From Ensifer oleiphilus (GTDB taxonomy: Bacteria; Pseudomonadota; Alphaproteobacteria; Rhizobiales; Rhizobiaceae): a stretch of 64,000 nucleotides of DNA. Below the pieces are notes generated by a model, which worked only from the letters and a program-made list of their open reading frames with translations, had not been told where the DNA came from and made no database searches. The stretch covers positions 1 through 64,000 of the forward strand of contig NZ_JABWDU010000012.1 of assembly GCF_013371465.1 (NCBI RefSeq). The letters are read 5' to 3'. The position numbers were made by a program, and so were the translations under genes. Shown here piece after piece: positions 62,524-64,000 of the stretch (the first letter of the stretch is position 1; each line of letters begins with the position of its first letter).

Positions 62524-63830
62524 ACATGGACGATTGGCAGACACTCAGACGATCGATCCGCACCCATCTCATTGTGGGCGCGCTCGGATTTGCCATCTTG
62601 GTCGGGCTCTTTGGCGGTTGGGCGATCGGCACGGAAATCGTCGGGGCGGTTATCGCTCAAGGCTCAGTCGTGGTCGAGAGCAGCCTGAAGAAGGTGCAGC
62701 ACCCGGTCGGTGGCGTCGTCAGCGATCTGATGGTGCGCGACGGCGACCGGGTCAAGGCGGGAGATGTCGTCATGCGCATCGACGCGACGATGACCAGAGC
62801 CAATCTGGCGATCATTCTGAAGAGCCTCGACCAGTTCGCCGCCCGCAAGGCGCGACTGGAAAGCGAGCGTGACCGCACGGAGCGTGTTGTCTTCCCGCAG
62901 ACATTGCTGTCGCGCGTCGATGATCCGGAAGTGGCGGCGATGATGCGCGCCGAACAACGCCTCTATGAAAGCCGCAGGGATGTGCGCGAAAGCAAGAAGC
63001 GCCAACTCGAACGCCGTGTACAGCAGCTGAACGACGAGATCCGCGGTATGGAAGCAGAGCGCACCGCCAGCAGTCACGAGCGCGTCCTGATCAACGAGGA
63101 GCTTGGTCGTTACACCTTCCTGCATGACAAGGGGCTGATGGAAAAGAGCCGGCTTAGCACGCTCGAGCGGCAGGCAACCGATATCGACGGCGAGATGGGC
63201 CGACTGCTTGCGGGTGTCGCCGGCGTGCATGAGAAGATCGCCGAGACATCGCTGCAGATCATTCAGGTCGATGAGCAATGGGCCGAGGAGGTTGGAACGG
63301 ACCTGCGCGAAATGGATGCCCGTATCGGCGAATATGTCGAGCGCAAGGTGGCGGCCGAAGACCAGCTGAAGCGGGTCGATATCGTCGCACCGCAGAACGG
63401 CATTGTCCATCAGCTCGCCGTTCATACCGTTGGCGGTGTGGTCGCGCCGGGCGAGCCGATCATGATGATCGTGCCTGACATCGACAAGCTCGTCGTCGAG
63501 GCCAGGGTCGCACCGCAGGACATCGACCAGATCTATTCCGGACAGAAGGCGATCCTGCGTTTTTCCGCCTTCAGTCAGAAGACGACGCCGGAAATCATTG
63601 GCGCGGTCGAGCGGGTATCAGCTGACGTGTCGGTCGACCAACGGACGGGTGCGAGCTTCTACGTCGCGCGCATCGCCATCACATCCGAACAGATAGAGAG
63701 GCTCGGCAACGTCTCGCTGATGCCCGGCATGCCGGTCGAGACGTTTATCACCACGGGCGAGCGAAGCGTGGCGTCCTATTTCATCAAGCCGCTGATGGAC
63801 CAGGTCAGCCGGGCGTTCCGCGAGAGCTGA
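62520..63830 (+). CDS. HlyD-family type I secretion membrane fusion protein (PrsE-like)
   Basis: This 436-residue adaptor has one N-terminal transmembrane helix (about residues 18-40), a lipoyl-like GGVVSDLMVRDGDRVKAGDV segment (about 61-80), a coiled-coil hairpin (about 100-290) and a C-terminal beta domain with APQNGIVHQLAVHTVGGVV and LMPGMPVETF. It ends in YFIKPLMDQVSRAFRES. The start overlaps the PrsD-like stop as ATGA, so the two are coupled. Paralogue of 3788-5113. Confidence 0.94.
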   Translation: MNMDDWQTLRRSIRTHLIVGALGFAILVGLFGGWAIGTEIVGAVIAQGSVVVESSLKKVQHPVGGVVSDLMVRDGDRVKAGDVVMRIDATMTRANLAIILKSLDQFAARKARLESERDRTERVVFPQTLLSRVDDPEVAAMMRAEQRLYESRRDVRESKKRQLERRVQQLNDEIRGMEAERTASSHERVLINEELGRYTFLHDKGLMEKSRLSTLERQATDIDGEMGRLLAGVAGVHEKIAETSLQIIQVDEQWAEEVGTDLREMDARIGEYVERKVAAEDQLKRVDIVAPQNGIVHQLAVHTVGGVVAPGEPIMMIVPDIDKLVVEARVAPQDIDQIYSGQKAILRFSAFSQKTTPEIIGAVERVSADVSVDQRTGASFYVARIAITSEQIERLGNVSLMPGMPVETFITTGERSVASYFIKPLMDQVSRAFRES

Positions 63831-63865
63831 GCCCTTCGCTACGCGATCTGTCGGCTGGTGCCATT

Positions 63866-63916
63866 AAAAAAGCAGTCCGTCCCATCTGGTCACCCGGCCA
63901 TGGTGGGGCGGGCTGT
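63866..63916 (-). terminator. Terminator facing left at the window's right edge
   Basis: GCAGTCCGTCCCA and TGGGGCGGGCTGT form a 13-bp stem with G-U pairs. On the minus strand the stem is followed by TTTTTT (63866-63871). It would end a leftward gene beyond base 64000, and could also serve the rightward PrsE-like gene weakly. Confidence 0.65.
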
Positions 63917-64000
63917 TTGGTATTCTGGAGGGGATGTCGCGGCAACATTCCCCCGGACTACCGCCCTGCTGTTGTTTGCATTGGACCCGTTGAGGTCGGT

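Overview
The window is GC-rich alphaproteobacterial DNA. It carries an almost complete succinoglycan (EPS I) gene cluster in the gene order known from Sinorhizobium/Ensifer, where it lies on the pSymB chromid. The genus is therefore most likely Ensifer/Sinorhizobium or a close relative; this is inference from gene content and order, and the species cannot be fixed by eye. No rRNA, tRNA, CRISPR array or insertion sequence was seen.

Layout. (1) 1-5.1 kb: the 3' end of a type I secretion ATPase, an RTX-like cargo protein with five tandem ~115-residue repeats, and an HlyD-type membrane fusion protein. (2) 5.1-8.4 kb: a loosely packed accessory stretch with an MqsA-type antitoxin without MqsR, a BrnA-type antitoxin without BrnT, a class III nucleotide cyclase fused to a YHS domain, and a small HTH-like protein. 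(3) 8.4-9.9 kb: a TrkH-type potassium transporter. (4) 9.9-31.2 kb: the exo cluster, exoP-N-O-M-A-L-K-H, exoT, exoW-V, exoU, exoX, exoY-F-Q-Z and exoB. No exoI was found between exoH and exoT. Together these genes make UDP-sugars, build the octasaccharide on a lipid carrier, add succinyl, acetyl and pyruvyl groups, then flip, polymerise, export and trim the polymer. (5) 31.5-39.0 kb: a peptide/nickel-type ABC transporter with a luciferase-like flavin monooxygenase and two carboxymuconolactone-decarboxylase-like proteins, a conserved set of unknown substrate. (6) 39.3-43.8 kb: a DUF983 protein, a MocR-type regulator, a secreted pentapeptide-repeat protein, a nucleoside deoxyribosyltransferase and a thioesterase. 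(7) 43.8-54.4 kb: a nine-gene catabolic operon bracketed by two LysR regulators. It holds a polar amino-acid-type ABC transporter, a dimethylformamidase-like protein, a class III aminotransferase, a BKACE enzyme, a GNAT acetyltransferase and an acetylpolyamine-amidohydrolase-like enzyme. (8) 54.7-63.8 kb: a 1979-residue RTX protein with a metallophosphoesterase domain, followed by its own PrsD/PrsE-type type I secretion genes.

The best candidates for undescribed biology are the nine-gene amine/amide operon at 44.9-53.5 kb and the transporter-monooxygenase-CMD cluster at 31.5-39.0 kb. After those come the two RTX/type I secretion modules that flank the exopolysaccharide genes, the cyclase-YHS fusion, and a 13-base motif shared by the promoters of the MocR gene and its DUF983 neighbour. 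All functions were assigned by reading motifs and recalling families; no database search was run.
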